The position numbers and the translations under genes were made by a program. A model generated the notes under the pieces. That model worked only from the letters and a program-made list of their open reading frames with translations, did not search any database and was not told where the DNA came from. A DNA stretch of 64,000 nucleotides from Chamaelirium japonicum (lineage: Eukaryota > Streptophyta > Magnoliopsida > Liliales > Melanthiaceae). Below, one piece after another: positions 37,868 to 50,400 of the stretch; positions within the stretch are counted from its first letter, which is position 1; each line of letters starts with the position of its first letter. The stretch spans positions 62,365,173 through 62,429,172 of the forward strand of contig OX393551.1 of the NCBI GenBank assembly GCA_947650365.1, given 5' to 3'.

Positions 37868-38420
37868 TCTTTACCGACGGACATTTTTATCACCGTCGGT
37901 AATAATACACATTTTACCGACGGTGACTATAATATTCGTCGGTATTATAACTTCAATTTTTTAATTTTTTTTTGCACATTTATTACCGACGGTCCAATAT
38001 ATTTCGTCGGTAAAACTATTTATACCGACGGTACATATATGTCCCGTCGGTAATATACTTTATACCGACGGCTACATAAATACCGTCGGTAAAATGTCAC
38101 GACGAAACTCAGGGTAAAAACCGAGCCTCTAGAAAAAAATATGACCCTGAGTTTCGTCGGAGAGTTTTACCGACGAACTTTATATCTCCGTCGGTATAAC
38201 TAATTATACCGACAGAAATTTTACGGCCGTCGGCACGATACCGACGGTAATTAAATATCCGTCGGTAAAAATATCACAACGAAACTCAGGGTAAAACCAA
38301 GCCTCTGGAAAAAAATGGAGCCTGAGTTTAGTCGTCGCTTTTTACCGACGGAGAATATGGTTCCGTCGGTAAAAAGGTTATTTTTACCGACGGAGGTAAA
38401 AATGTTCGTCGGTAAAAACC
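37868..38420. repeat. CACTA left subterminal repeats
   Basis: TTACCGACGG and its inverse CCGTCGGTAA recur about every 20-40 bp, often as hairpins with AT-rich loops. Two copies of a CACGACGAAACTCAGGGTAA / CCTGAGTTTCGTCG inverted pair lie within. In CACTA elements such subterminal motifs are the binding sites of the TNPA-type protein. Confidence 0.9.
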
Positions 38421-38478
38421 CTGTCTTAAATACCATTCAGCGATCCCCCCCTTCTGTTCTGTTTCGATCTAACCTCCC

Positions 38479-38480
<2 letters not shown>

Positions 38481-38546
<66 letters not shown>
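38481..38546 (+). repeat. (CT)n microsatellite
   Basis: About 33 CT dinucleotides lie inside the CACTA element, in the presumed leader region of its gene. Confidence 0.95.
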
Positions 38547-38549
<3 letters not shown>

Positions 38550-40010
38550 CTCCCCCCCTCCCCGGCCTCCCTCGCGTCGCATCCCTCCGGTCGACCGATC
38601 GACTGGCGGCAAGCTCCTCCTCCTCCTCGTGGGCTCCGGCCGGTGAGATCCTCCTCCTCCTCCTCCTCCCCCCGGTGAGCTCCTCCTCCTCCCATGGCCG
38701 AAGGATTTCTGTTGCTAGGATATACCTTATAATGTGTATGTTCCTTGTGTCGCTTCATGGGCCATAGTAAATTGAGTTTTCTACCAAGGTTGATTTGCTG
38801 TGATATTTAGTTCTGGTAATTGTTAAAAGTCATCTATTGCTAAATGCATGCTCTAATAAAAGGGAGTGATATTTAGTTCTGGTAATTGTTAAAAGTCATC
38901 TATTGCTAATGCATTCCCTAATGAAAGGGATATATTATTAACTTCTTCAACTAGAGTTTAAACATCTCAATGTGGATATTGAGGTAAACAAAAGCAACAT
39001 CTACGGGTACTTACCTTGCAATGATGTCATCCTTAAGTTGACCCGATCGCCCCTTGTTTATCTAGGTATGAAATTTTTGGGGTGCTGTAGGCTTATTGTT
39101 GATTCTTCACAGACTAGATTGTCTGCTTTGATTGAGATGTGTGCACATTATTACAGTCTAGTGCTCTAGAAAATTCCTATTGCTTAAGCATGGCTTGCCG
39201 AAGGGATGGTTTATAATGGAATTGGTTGTATTTATCGTTCAAATCCCATGCCATTAATAGTTAATTCAGTTCTTTACCTGCTTTTAAAACTTATTGTTGT
39301 ATTAACTTAATCAAAAGGACCTTCATGTCTATTAACTAACTCTATGCATCCAGCGGTTTTTATAATAATAATACATCAATATCCTATCATTTTAACAAAC
39401 TCATAATGACCAAGCAACTAAATACATAACCATAATAACAACCACCATCCAGCCTTGTCCCATCTAATCAAATTAGGATTCAATTCATTGTTTGAGTTGG
39501 TTTTTCACTACCGGCTTTCAACCTAACATCAACTTTTGACCTTTATCATCAGGGCTTGGGATTGGCATTGGCGGCCATATATTAAAAAACAAAATTTAAG
39601 TGAAAATATTTATATTTTTCGCTTTGTAAAGTGTATGTCCATCAGTGCTCTCCCTACTCTTATACCTTGACTTTAATAATCATCCCTCTTCTGGTCTTTT
39701 GTGGCCAATTTGGTTTTTTTGATGCACAATTATTCATCGACTGTATGATTTTAAGAAGATTGTAGGGGTTGATTTGTAAAAAAACTCTTTTAATGGGCTC
39801 CGGCCGGTGAGATCCTCCTCCTCCTCCTCCCCCCGGTGAGCTCCGACCGATTAACCGATTTAGAGTCTAACTGTTTCATATTGTTTCATATTGCGAGCGG
39901 GTTCATATTGTTTCATATGTAAATCATACTGTTTCATATGTAAATCAAACTGTTTCATATTGTTTCATATGTAAATCTTACTGTTTCATATGTAAATTAA
40001 ATTGTTTCAG
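38547..40010 (+). other. CACTA leader region upstream of the TNPA-like gene
   Basis: No coding region is supported. A GGGCTCCGGCCGGTGAGATC block followed by TCC repeats occurs at about 38,630 and again at 39,795, so part of the leader is duplicated. A ~66-bp segment containing TAGTTCTGGTAATTG is tandemly duplicated at about 38,800-38,932. At 39,875-40,005, TGTTTCATATGTAAATC is repeated several times. The final TTGTTTCAG just before 40,011 looks like a splice acceptor, so an untranslated first exon may lie within this stretch. Confidence 0.5.
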
Positions 40011-41676
40011 ATGGCATCACGGTCATATGTTCGTAGAGGCAGAGGCAGGGGTGGGGTAGCTCGGAGCGCTCCGGCTGCCACCCCAGGGTCCGAGGCTGAG
40101 CCGTCCGGATCTGGTAGTGTTGTTCCTCTCTCCACACCAGCACCTGCTGTGGTCGCAGCCTCTGGAGCTTCGAGCAGTGCTCAGCACTCGGCTACAGCGT
40201 CTACGCCCACAGGTAATGTTTAGATCTAAAGTTTTATACATGTTGTAAATACTTCTTCAGTACTGATGTATATTTTATTTGCAAGGTCGACCAGGCACGT
40301 AGGCGACCGGGGCGTGACGACGGCCCGGCGCTTGTCATCCTTACGCGAGCCGCTGTCCCTACAGTGGAGCGGCAGGACCTTTGTGGGCGAGCACGCTTCT
40401 GACGCCGCCACGTGGGTCGGCATTATAGTACGGGAGGAGAGGAATGCCCCGATTATGGGGTTAAGGGGGTGGAAGAACATTGATGCATCCTATAAGGAGA
40501 GGATGTATCAGCAGTTTTTGGTACGTTAGTTTCATTAAAGCATTTTAGAATAATATCGTACTTCTTTATAATTTGATTTGATAAAATGACTTGTTTCTAA
40601 ATTGATTTTACTGGAGAAATTTAAATAGGAGAACATGGAAACCGACACCCATCGGGAGGACTTGTGGAAGATGATGGGTGAGCTGTACAGGGATTACCGT
40701 CACGAGCTCTACCAGCTCTACGGTTACTTGGTCGGCCAGCCGGCTGAGGAGGTACAGACTGCGGCCGGGACGAGAGACGCGCCACCGCTACACATTCTAC
40801 AGTTTTTGGTCGCTCACTGGGCCACCCCTAGCTTTCAGGTATAATTATAATTTTGTTGATTCGTACTTGTTTTAATGTTATACTAAAAATTTGTATTGAT
40901 GTTTCGAAATTTAATCAATTGACACAGAGGAAATTTGCTATAGGCAAGCAGAATAGAAGTGCCTCGACGACACCTGCTCCAGTGAAGGGGAGGACCTCCA
41001 TGCCCCAGCTTGCCCAGCAGCTGGTAAATGATACAAACATTGTTATTATTTAAAGCTCTATACATGTTATATTAACTCATCTATTTATTTTATATGTCCA
41101 ACAGACACAGTCCTTGGGCCACGAGCCTAATAGGATTGACCTTTTTGAGGCCTCTAGGAGGCGGCGTATCGATGGGGCATTTCTGGACGACAGGGTTGCC
41201 TCGCAAGTGGTAAGTAATTAAATTACTGTTAATATATTCTTATACATATGCCATAAAATATCATTGAATATCATTGGTTGTTTTTATATAGGAGAGGATG
41301 CGACTTCTGGTGACCCCGTCGGGCGAGGCCGGCTCCTCCTCCAGCTCAGTATCTGTCGACTCAGCGATGGATACTGTGCTGAGACCTGCCACGCACGGCC
41401 GTGTCCTCTGTACGGGCCTTGGAGTCACGCCCTCCTCCTACTTTGGACGAGAGGGTATACGCTCGAGGGCATGGAACACCCAGACCGGTGCTATCACTCA
41501 GCTGCAGTCTGCACTAAACGCGGAGCGAGAGCAGAGGCAGGCCCTCGAGCAGAGGATTGAGGCGGAGCGAGAGCAGAGGCAGGCCCTCGAGTAGAGGGTT
41601 GAGGCGGAGAAGAAGGCCCTTGATGAGGAAAGAGAAGCTCGCAGGGAACTAGAGCGTAAATTTTATGAATTCATAA
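40011..41676 (+). CDS. TNPA-like CACTA protein (Transposase_24 type), spliced, with premature stop
   Basis: Six exons fit in phase: 40,011-40,212; 40,303-40,520; 40,629-40,838; 40,928-41,023; 41,105-41,209; 41,292-41,676. The product has an Arg/Gly- and Ala/Ser-rich N-terminus, a WKNIDASYKERMYQQFL segment, a KFAIGKQNRSAST segment and a Glu/Gln-rich coiled coil (AEREQRQALEQ repeated). This order is that of the plant Ptta/En/Spm Transposase_24 family, which binds CACTA subterminal repeats. A TAG at 41,592 ends the frame after about 377 codons; the preceding copy of the same 42-bp repeat has CAG there, so one C-to-T change explains it. The frame stays open beyond, to RKFYEF. The first exon may be preceded by another. 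Read by eye; boundaries of exons 1-2 are the least certain. Confidence 0.75.
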
Positions 41677-41724
41677 GTAAAAAAATATGAATCTTACTAA
41701 TTTGCGTTTAGATCATATTATCAC

Positions 41725-41780
41725 ACTTATGATTTTCCAACACTTAGACTCTAAATCGGTAAATCGGATCGTAAATGGTC
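41725..41780 (+). repeat. Isolated 56-bp fragment of the 181-bp satellite
   Basis: The sequence from ACTTATGATTTTCC through ACACTTAGACTCTAAATCGG to GGATCGTAAAT matches the start of the satellite unit at 44,549 onward, with one extra base loss before GGTC. It lies 2.7 kb upstream of the array, next to a short CT run, and carries the GGATCG variant. Confidence 0.9.
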
Positions 41781-41860
41781 TCTCTCTCTCTCTCTCATGG
41801 TAATGATGTAGCCTCTGTTTTTTTTTTAAATGATAGAATTTTGTTTTTTAATCATGCTAG

Positions 41861-41974
41861 GTGTGTGCCTCGTTGGAAGAGGGATATCTCCCTCATGTGA
41901 CATTTGTAGTGGACACAACAATATGCCACCCAACGGAGTTCGATTTCTATTTCTGCAGTTATGCTGGCATACAG
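41861..41974 (+). pseudogene. Captured Argonaute PIWI-domain exon fragment
   Basis: Between a GCTAG acceptor and a GTAAAC donor, 38 codons are open in one frame: [15 protein letters not shown], then [15 protein letters not shown], then FCSYAGIQ. These are recognisable pieces of the plant Argonaute PIWI domain, ending at the junction where plant AGO genes have an intron. The residues that normally lie between the VTF and VVDT parts, including the conserved Arg/His-rich stretch, are missing, so an internal in-frame deletion has occurred. The following AGO exon is not found downstream. It lies in sense orientation in the presumed last intron of the TNPA-like gene. I judge it a fragment captured by the CACTA element. 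Confidence 0.8.
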
Positions 41975-42837
41975 GTAAACTTTGACTGAAGCTTTGTAAG
42001 TGCAAATTATTTTAAATTCACTCATGCAATTGGTACTTTTTACGATTATACAAAGAGAATTAATTATAAGGATTATACCAATTGCATGAGTGAAGGGGTG
42101 TAATTGTAAGGATTTTCAAACTAGAGGGGGACATTTGTAGGGTTTTAAACATGAGGGGGTGAAAGTGATAATCACTAAAAAATACAGGGGGTCTCAGTGT
42201 AATGTACCTAAAAATTAACATGTGCTGTTGATGATGCAACTGAGAGAAGGGAGGAAGTTGTGTAGTTACTTGCAGGTTACTGTACATGTCAAATTGAAGC
42301 TCTTTTGTAACGTATACAAAGCTCCCTCTTTTTTGCATTCTACTGCAAGAATTAGGCTCCGATTTTTTCAAAGTAAAACTAATCAAAGTCAAACGTAAGA
42401 TATTATATTCATTCGTGGTATAAATACTTAGCTATATAAATATATTATTTCGTTTAAAGTAATTTTTTAGCCAAGTGTCTTGCCAAACCCAAGCTTTGTG
42501 GATTTGTTGGGGAACCTAGCCTTACCACAATGTCTGAAATTTTTCTGACGTAAAAGTAATTCCACAAGTGTTACTAATACTTCACTGCTTCGTAAATACC
42601 TCAAAACAAGAAAAAATTTGTGGAATTCCAAAATACTTACCAAAACATAACTCACCCCAATAAACGGAGTCTTAGAACAATTGGCAGGTAATGCCTTATT
42701 TTAATTACAATATTCTAAAGTTTTTGTTGTAATCAAAATTTTTATCTCTTTGAACATTGACACCCACAGAAGATGATGCAATCATTACTGTTCGTCATTT
42801 CTATGTCACCCTTGATATAATTTTGTTGTTTCTGCAG
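41975..42837 (+). other. Presumed intron with a small perfect hairpin
   Basis: TTCACTCATGCAATTGGTA (42,017-42,035) is perfectly inverted at 42,076-42,094. Beyond it are spaced GGGGG-containing words (AGAGGGGGACATTTG, TGAGGGGGTGAAAG, CAGGGGGTCTCAG) typical of small foldback repeats. No coding sequence is seen. Confidence 0.5.
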
Positions 42838-43300
42838 ACCCGTTATGGCCAGCAGAGGTAGGCTAGAGATTCCACCGAAGTCATCAAAACTAGACGGTCA
42901 TCTGGTGATCGACAAGATCCGACGCCTAATGCACCATCACGAATGGGTGATTATGCTGCCCCACTCTACTATATCTTGCGCACTGTCCTTCGTGGCTTTT
43001 TTTTTCTCTAATGCTTGAACTTTGTTATCAGAAAAAGGCCGTGGCAACGTCACACTGCTCACAGCCGAACACGATTGAGTACGAGATGGCGATGGACTGG
43101 ATACTGGTGCAAGAGAAATCCATTTGTTGGTTCAACCGGTTACATAAGGTCAAAAAGTAGTACTACAAATATTTCTGAAATGCTAACAATAATGTTCAGC
43201 ACCTCTGTCCGGTGTTTAAATGAGCCTTCTGAATCTTTTACAGGTGCATGATGATGAACTGGATTATTTTAAGAAGAGGTTTACATACAAACTAGAGTAG
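42838..43300 (+). other. Unidentified exon-like segments
   Basis: After a TTTCTGCAG acceptor, 42,838 onward reads TRYGQQR before a GTAGGC. A clearer pair follows: 43,032-43,148 (39 codons, with EYEMAMDWILVQEKSICWF) between ATCAG and GTCAAA, and 43,244-43,300 (VHDDELDYFKKRFTYKLE then TAG) after TTTACAG. Both are in phase 0 and join cleanly to a stop codon, as the end of a real gene would. I do not recognise the protein. They may be a second captured gene or distal exons of a CACTA gene. Confidence 0.45.
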
Positions 43301-43397
43301 TAAACTGGTGTACTTACTAACAATCCTGCACAAGATTTATCTTTCAAGGTATGAAAATATTATCCTTCTCCCCCTCCTATCCATTGAACATTAAGTA

Positions 43398-43812
43398 AAG
43401 GGGAAAATTACAAAAACCTTCCCTGAACTTTACACCTCTATTCATATTTGTCCCTCAGCTGTTTTTTTAAACAATTTGAACCCTGAACTATGCTCCGTCT
43501 GCATTTAGCTTCCTCCGTAAACTTTTTGTCCAAAAAAACACTTATCAATTTCCAAAAGGCTCATGATTTTTTGAAATTTTTAACTTATGCTTATTAGGAT
43601 AAAGGTAATGGTACCGAAAAGCTCATGATTTTTGAAATATTTAACTTATGCTTACTTGGATAAGGGTATGGGTGTTTTCGGGATAAAAATTGACAGAGGG
43701 GCTAAACGTAGGCGGAGCATAGTTCAGGGTTCAAATTAAAAAAAAAAGGTTGAAGAACCAATATGAAATTAGGTGTGCATAGTTTCAGGTGAGGTTTTTG
43801 TAGCTTGCCCTA
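43398..43812. mobile_element. Foldback MITE inside the CACTA element
   Basis: GGGGAAAATTACAAAAACCT at the left pairs with the reverse complement of the right end (AGGTTTTTGTAGCTTGCCCT). The inner words TTTGAACCCTGAACTATGCT and GCATAGTTCAGGGTTCAAAT also pair. The arms are about 130-180 bp. A central GCTCATGATTTTT block is duplicated. There is no open frame and no clear target-site duplication. Confidence 0.7.
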
Positions 43813-44426
43813 AATAAAATTACAGATTTGTAGATCCACATTTGAGGCTGACCATTCTTCATGCCATGGGACTGAATCAGAACATTACATATCTTTTTTG
43901 GATTCTGAACAAGCGACACATGTAAACAACCGACAGCTTCGACAATATCGACTTCGTTTCTTTGGATTTAGATCGTAGAAGAACGATGTAGCTGATTTTT
44001 GCCCCCTGGCTGACACATAATCCACACTGTCGCCAGTGTCGGGGAGTTAGTTTCCTGGAGCCGTCAATGTGGTACTCACTTGATGGAGATGGTGATCATA
44101 CCACACTGTTTCGATGGGTGTCCATTTTATAAGCATCGGCGAACCATGTGGCGATGGAGATGGTGATCCTCCCGCTCTGGGTGCACCCAAACCATCTAAC
44201 TTCGGGTCAGGTCATAGGATTGCAAGCCCCCGAAGTTTTTTACCCTAATTTGGGAATTCAACCACAGTTGATAGACAATCCTAGATATTTCTACAAGGTG
44301 CATTTCTCTTGTTCTATAGTTCAAGCCATCCATTCTCCTGCAATTAGCCCCGACCAAGTATTGACTAACCTTGTCTCTCTTATTTTCAATTTTATCTACA
44401 ATTTACTATTGGGCCATTCCCACCAA
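43813..44426. other. CACTA interior between MITE and satellite
   Basis: No recognised feature. GATGGAGATGGTGATC occurs twice (about 44,082 and 44,153). A 105-codon open frame from 44,148 has no recognisable domain and runs into the satellite. Confidence 0.5.
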
Positions 44427-47400
44427 CCAATTAGAACTCGCTCGCAAGTCCGAAATACGGAATAATTCCAACTTCGAATTATCGGATGCCGATCCGATGA
44501 CGATCCGATCGAATCCAAACCTATTTCATATCCGAAACACGCTAACTTATGATTTTCCAACACTTAGACTCTAAATCGGTGAATCGGAGCGTAAATTGGT
44601 CAAATATCCAATTAGAACCCGCTCGCAAGTCCGAAATACGGAATAATTCCAAGTTCGAATTATCGGATGCCGATCCGATGACGATCGGATCGAATCCAAA
44701 CCTATTTCATATCCGAAACACGCAAACTTATGATTTTCCAATACTTAGACTCTAAATCGGTGAATCGGGGCGTAAATTAGTCAAATATCCAATTAGAACT
44801 CGCTCGCAAGTCCGAAATATGTAATAATTCCAACTTCGAATTATCAGATGCCGATCCGATGACGATCGGATCGAATCCAAACCTATTTCATATCCGAAAC
44901 ACGCTAAGTTATGATTTTCCAACACTTAGACTCTAAATCGGTGAATCGGAGCGTAAATTGGTCAAATATCCAATTAGAACCCGCTCGCAAGTCCGAAATA
45001 CGGAATAATTCCAACTTCGAATTATCGGATGCCGATCCGATGATGATCCGATCGAATCCAAACCTATTTCATATCCGAAACACGCTAACTTATGATTTTC
45101 CAACACTTAGACTCTAAATCGGTGAATCGGAGCGTAAATTGGTCAAATATCCAATTAGAACCCGCTCGCAAGTCCGAAATACGGAATAATTCCAACTTCG
45201 AATTATCGGATGCCGATCCGATGACGATCGGATCGAATCCAAACCTATTTCATATCCGAAACACGCGAAGTTATGATTTTCCAACACGTAGACTCTAAAT
45301 CGGTGAATCGGAGCGTAAATTGGTCAAATATCCAATTAGAACTCGCTCGCAAGTCTGAAATACGGAATAATTCCAACTTCGAATTATCGGATGCCGATCC
45401 GATGACGATCCGATCGAATCCAAACCTAGCTATTTCATATCCGAAACACGCTAACTTATGATTTTCCAACACTTAGACTCTAAATCGGTGAATCGGATCG
45501 TAAATTGGTCAAATATCCAATTAGAACCCGCTCGCAAGTCCGAAATACGGAATAATTCCAAGTTCGAATTATCGGATGCCGATCCGATGACGATCGGATC
45601 GAATCCAAACCTATTTCATATCCGAAACACGCTAAGTTATGATTTTCCAACACTTAGACTCTAAATCGGTGAATCGGAGCGTAAATTGGTCAAATATCCA
45701 ATTAGAACCCGCTCGCAAGTCCGAAATACGAAATAATTCCAACTTTGAATTATCGGATGCCGATCCGATGACGATCCGATCGAATCCAAACCTATTTCAT
45801 ATCCGAAACACGCTAACTTATGATTTTCCAACACTTAGACTCTAAATCGGTGAATCGGAGCGTAAATTGGTCAAATATCCAATTAGAACCCGCTCGCAAG
45901 TCCGAAATACGGAATAATTCCAACTTCGAATTATCGGATGCCGATCCGATGACGATCGGATCGAATCCAAACCTATTTCATATCCGAAACACGCTAAGTT
46001 ATGATTTTCCAACACTTAGACTCTAAATCGGTGAATCGGAGCGTAAATTGGTCAAATATCCAATTAGAACTCGCTCGCACGTCCGAAATACGGAATAAAT
46101 CCAAGTTCGAATTATCGGATGCCGATCCGATCACGATCCGATCGAATCCAAACCTAGCTATTTCATATCCGAAACACGCTAACTTATGATTTTCCAACAC
46201 TTAGACTCTAAATCGGTGAATCGGATCGTAAATTGGTCAAATATCCAATTAGAACTCGCTCGCAAGTCCGAAATATGGAATAATTCCAAGTTCGAATTAT
46301 CGGATGCCGATCCGATCACGATCCGATCGAATCCAAACCTAGCTATTTCATATCCGAAACAAGCTAACTTATGATTTTCCAACACTTAGACTCTAAATCG
46401 ATGAATCGGATCGTAAATTGGTCAAATATCCAATTAGAACCCGCTCGCAAGTCCGAAATACTGAATAATTCCAACTTCGAATTATCGGATGCTGATCCGA
46501 TGACGATCGGATCGAATCCAAACCTATTTAATATCCGAAACACGCTAAGTTATGATTTTCCAACACTTAGACTCTAAATCGGTGAATCGGAGCGTAAATT
46601 GGTCAAATATCCAATTAGAACTCGCTCGCAAGTCCGAAATACGGAATAATTCCAAGTTCGAATTATCGGATGCCGATCCGATGACGATCGGATCGAATCC
46701 AAACCTATTTCATATCCGAAACACGCTAACTTATGATTTTCCAACACTTAGACTCTAAATCGGTGAATCGGAGCGTAAATTGGTCAAATATCCAATTAGA
46801 ACTCGCTCGTAAGTCCGAAATACGGAATAATTCCAACTTCGAATTATCGGATGCCGATCCGATGACGATCCGATCGAATCCAAACCTAGCTATTTCATAT
46901 CCGAAACACGCTAACTTATGATTTTCCAACACTTAGACTCTGAATTGGTGAATCAGATCGTAAATTGGTCAAATATCCAATTAGAACCCGCTCGCAAGTC
47001 CGAAATACGGAATAATTCCAAGTTCGAATTATCGGATGCCGATCCGATGACGATCGGATCGAATCCAAACCTATTTCATATCCGAAACACGCTAAGTTAT
47101 GATTTTCCAACACTTAGACTTTAAATCGGTGAATCGGAGCGTAAATTGGTCAAATAGCCAATTAGAACCCGCTCGCAAGTCCGAAATACGAAATAATTCC
47201 AAGTTTGAATTATCGGATGCCGATCCGATGACGATCGGATCGAATCCAAACCTATTTCATATCTGAAACACGCTAACTTATGATTTTTCAACACTTAGAC
47301 TCTAAATCGGTGAATCGGAGCGTAAATTGGTCAAATATCCAATTAGAACCCGCTCGCAAGCTCGAAATACGGAATAATTCCAACTTCGAATTATCGGCTG

Positions 47401-50400
47401 CCGATCCGATGACGATCGGATCGAATCCAAACCTATTTCATATCCGAAACACGCTAAGTTTTGATTTTCCAACACTTAGACTCTAAATCGGTGAATCGGA
47501 GCGTAAATTGGTCAAATATCCAATTAGAACTCGCTCGCAAGTCCGAAATACGGAATAATTCCAAGTTCGAATTATCGGATGTCGATCCGATGACGATCGG
47601 ATCGAATCCAAACCTATTTCATATCCGAAACACGCTAACTTATGATTTTCCAACACTTAGACACTAAATCGGTGAATCGGAGCGTAAATTGGTCAAATAT
47701 CCAATTAGAACTCGCTCGCAAGTCCGAAATACAGAATAATTCCAACTTCGAATTATCGGATGCCGATCCGATGACGATCCGATCGAATCCAAACCTAGCT
47801 ATTTCATATCCGTAACACGCTAACTTATGATTTTCCAACACTTAGACTCTAAATCGGTGAATCGGATCGTAAATTGGTCAAATATCCAATTAGAACCCGC
47901 TCGCAAGTCCGAAATACGGAATAATTCCAAGTTTGAATTATCGGATGCCGATCCGATGACGATCAGATCGAATCCAAACCTATTTCATATCCGAAACACG
48001 CTAAGTTATGATTTTCCAACACTTAGACTCTAAATCGGTGAATCGGAGCGTAAATTGGTCAAATATCCAATTAGAACCCACTCGCAAGTCCGAAATACGG
48101 AATAATTCCAACTTCGAATTATCGGATGCCGATCCGATGACGATCGGATCGAATCCAAACCTATTTCATATCCGAAACACGCTAACTTATGATTTTCCAA
48201 CACTTAGACTCTAAATCGGTGAATCGGAGCGTAAATTGGTCAAATATCCAATTAGAACCCGCTCGCAAGCTCGAAATATGGAATAAATCCAACTTCGAAT
48301 TATCGGATGCCGATCCGATGACGATCGGATCGAATCCAAACCTATTTCATATCCGAAACACGCTAAGTTATGATTTTCCAACACTTAGACTCTAAATCGG
48401 TGAATCGGAGCGTAAATTGGTCAAATATCCAATTAGAACTCGCGCGCAAGTCCGAAATAAAGAATAATTCCAAGTTCGAATTATCGGATGCCGATCTGAT
48501 GACGATCCGATCGAATCCAAACCTAGCTATTTCATATCCGAAACACGCTAACTTATGATTTTCCAACACGTAGACTCTAAATCGGTGAATCGGATCGTAA
48601 ATTTGTCAAATATCCAATTAGAACCCGCTCGCAAGTTCGAAATACGGAATAATTCCAAGTTCAAATTATCAGATGCCGATCTGATGACGATCGGATCGAA
48701 TCCAAACCTATTTCATATCCGAAACACGCTAACTTATGATTTTCCAACACTTAGACTCTAAATCGGTGAATCGGAGCGTAAATTGGTCAAATATCCAATT
48801 AGAACCCGCTCGCAAGTCCGAAATACGGAATAATTCCAAGTTCGAATTGTCGGATGCTGATCCGATGACGATCGGATCGAATCCAAACCTATTTCATATC
48901 TGAAACACGCTAAGTTATAATTTTCCAACACTTAGACTCTAAATCGGTGAATCGGATCGTAAATTGGTCAAATATCCAATTAGAACTCGCACGCAAGTCC
49001 GAAATACGGAATAATTCCAAGTTCGAATTATCGGATGCCGATCCGATGCCGATCCGATCGAATCCAAACCTAGCTATTTCATATCCGAAACACGCTAACT
49101 TATGATTTTCCAACACTTAGACTCTAAATCGGTGAATCGGATCGCAAATTGGTCAAATATCCAATTAGAACCCGCTCGCAAGTCCGAAATACGGAATAAT
49201 TCCAAGTTTGAATTATCGGATGCCGATCCGATGACGATCGGATCGAATCCAAACCTTTTTCATATCCGAAACACGCTAACTTATGATTTTCCAACACTTA
49301 GACTCTAAATCGGTGAATCGGAGCGTAAATTGGTCAAATATCCAATTAGAACCCGCTCGCAAGTCCGAAATACGGAATAATTCCAAGTTCAAATTATCGG
49401 ATGCCGATCCAATGACGATCAGATCGAATCCAAACCTATTTCATATCCGAAACACGCTAACTTATGATTTTCCAACACTTAGACTCTAAATCGGTGAATC
49501 GTAGCGTAAATTGGTCAAATATCCAATTAGAACCCGCTCGCAAGTCCGAAATACGGAATAATTCCAAGTTCGAATTATCGGATGCCGATCCGATGACGAT
49601 CGGATCGAGTCCAAACCTATTTCACATCCGAAACACGCTAAGTTATGATTTTCCAACACTTAGACTCTAAATCGGTGAATCGGAGCGTAAATTGGTCAAA
49701 TATCCAATTATAACTCGCTCGCAAGTCCGAAATACGAAATAATTCCAAGTTCGAATTATCGGATGCCGATCCGATGATGATCCGATCGAATCCAAACCTA
49801 GCTATTTCATATCCAAAACACGCTAACTTATGATTTTCCAACACTTAGACTCTAAATCGGTGAATCGGATCGTAAATTGGTCAAATATCCAAATAGAACC
49901 CGCTCGCAAGTCCGAAATACGGAATAATTCCAAGTTCGAATTATCGGATGCCGATCCGATTAGGATCGGATCGAATCCAAAACTATTTCATATCCGAAAC
50001 ACGCTAACTTATGTTTTTCCAACACTTAGACTCTAAATCGGTGAATCGGAGCGTAAATTGGTCAAATATCCAATTAGAACCCGCTCGCAAGTCCGAAATA
50101 CAGAATAATTCCAAGTTCGAATTATCGGATGCCGATCCGATGACGATCGGATCGAGTCCAAACCTATTTCATATCCGAAACACGCTAAGTTATGATTTTC
50201 CAACACTTAGACTCTAAATCGGTGAATCGGAGCGTAAATTGGTCAAATATCCAATTAGAACTCGCTCACAAGTCCGAAATATGGAATAATTCCAAGTTCG
50301 AATTATCGGATGCCGATCCGATGACGATCCGATCGAATCCAAACCTAGCTATTTCATATCCGAAACACGCTAACTTATGATTTTCCAACACTTAGACTCT

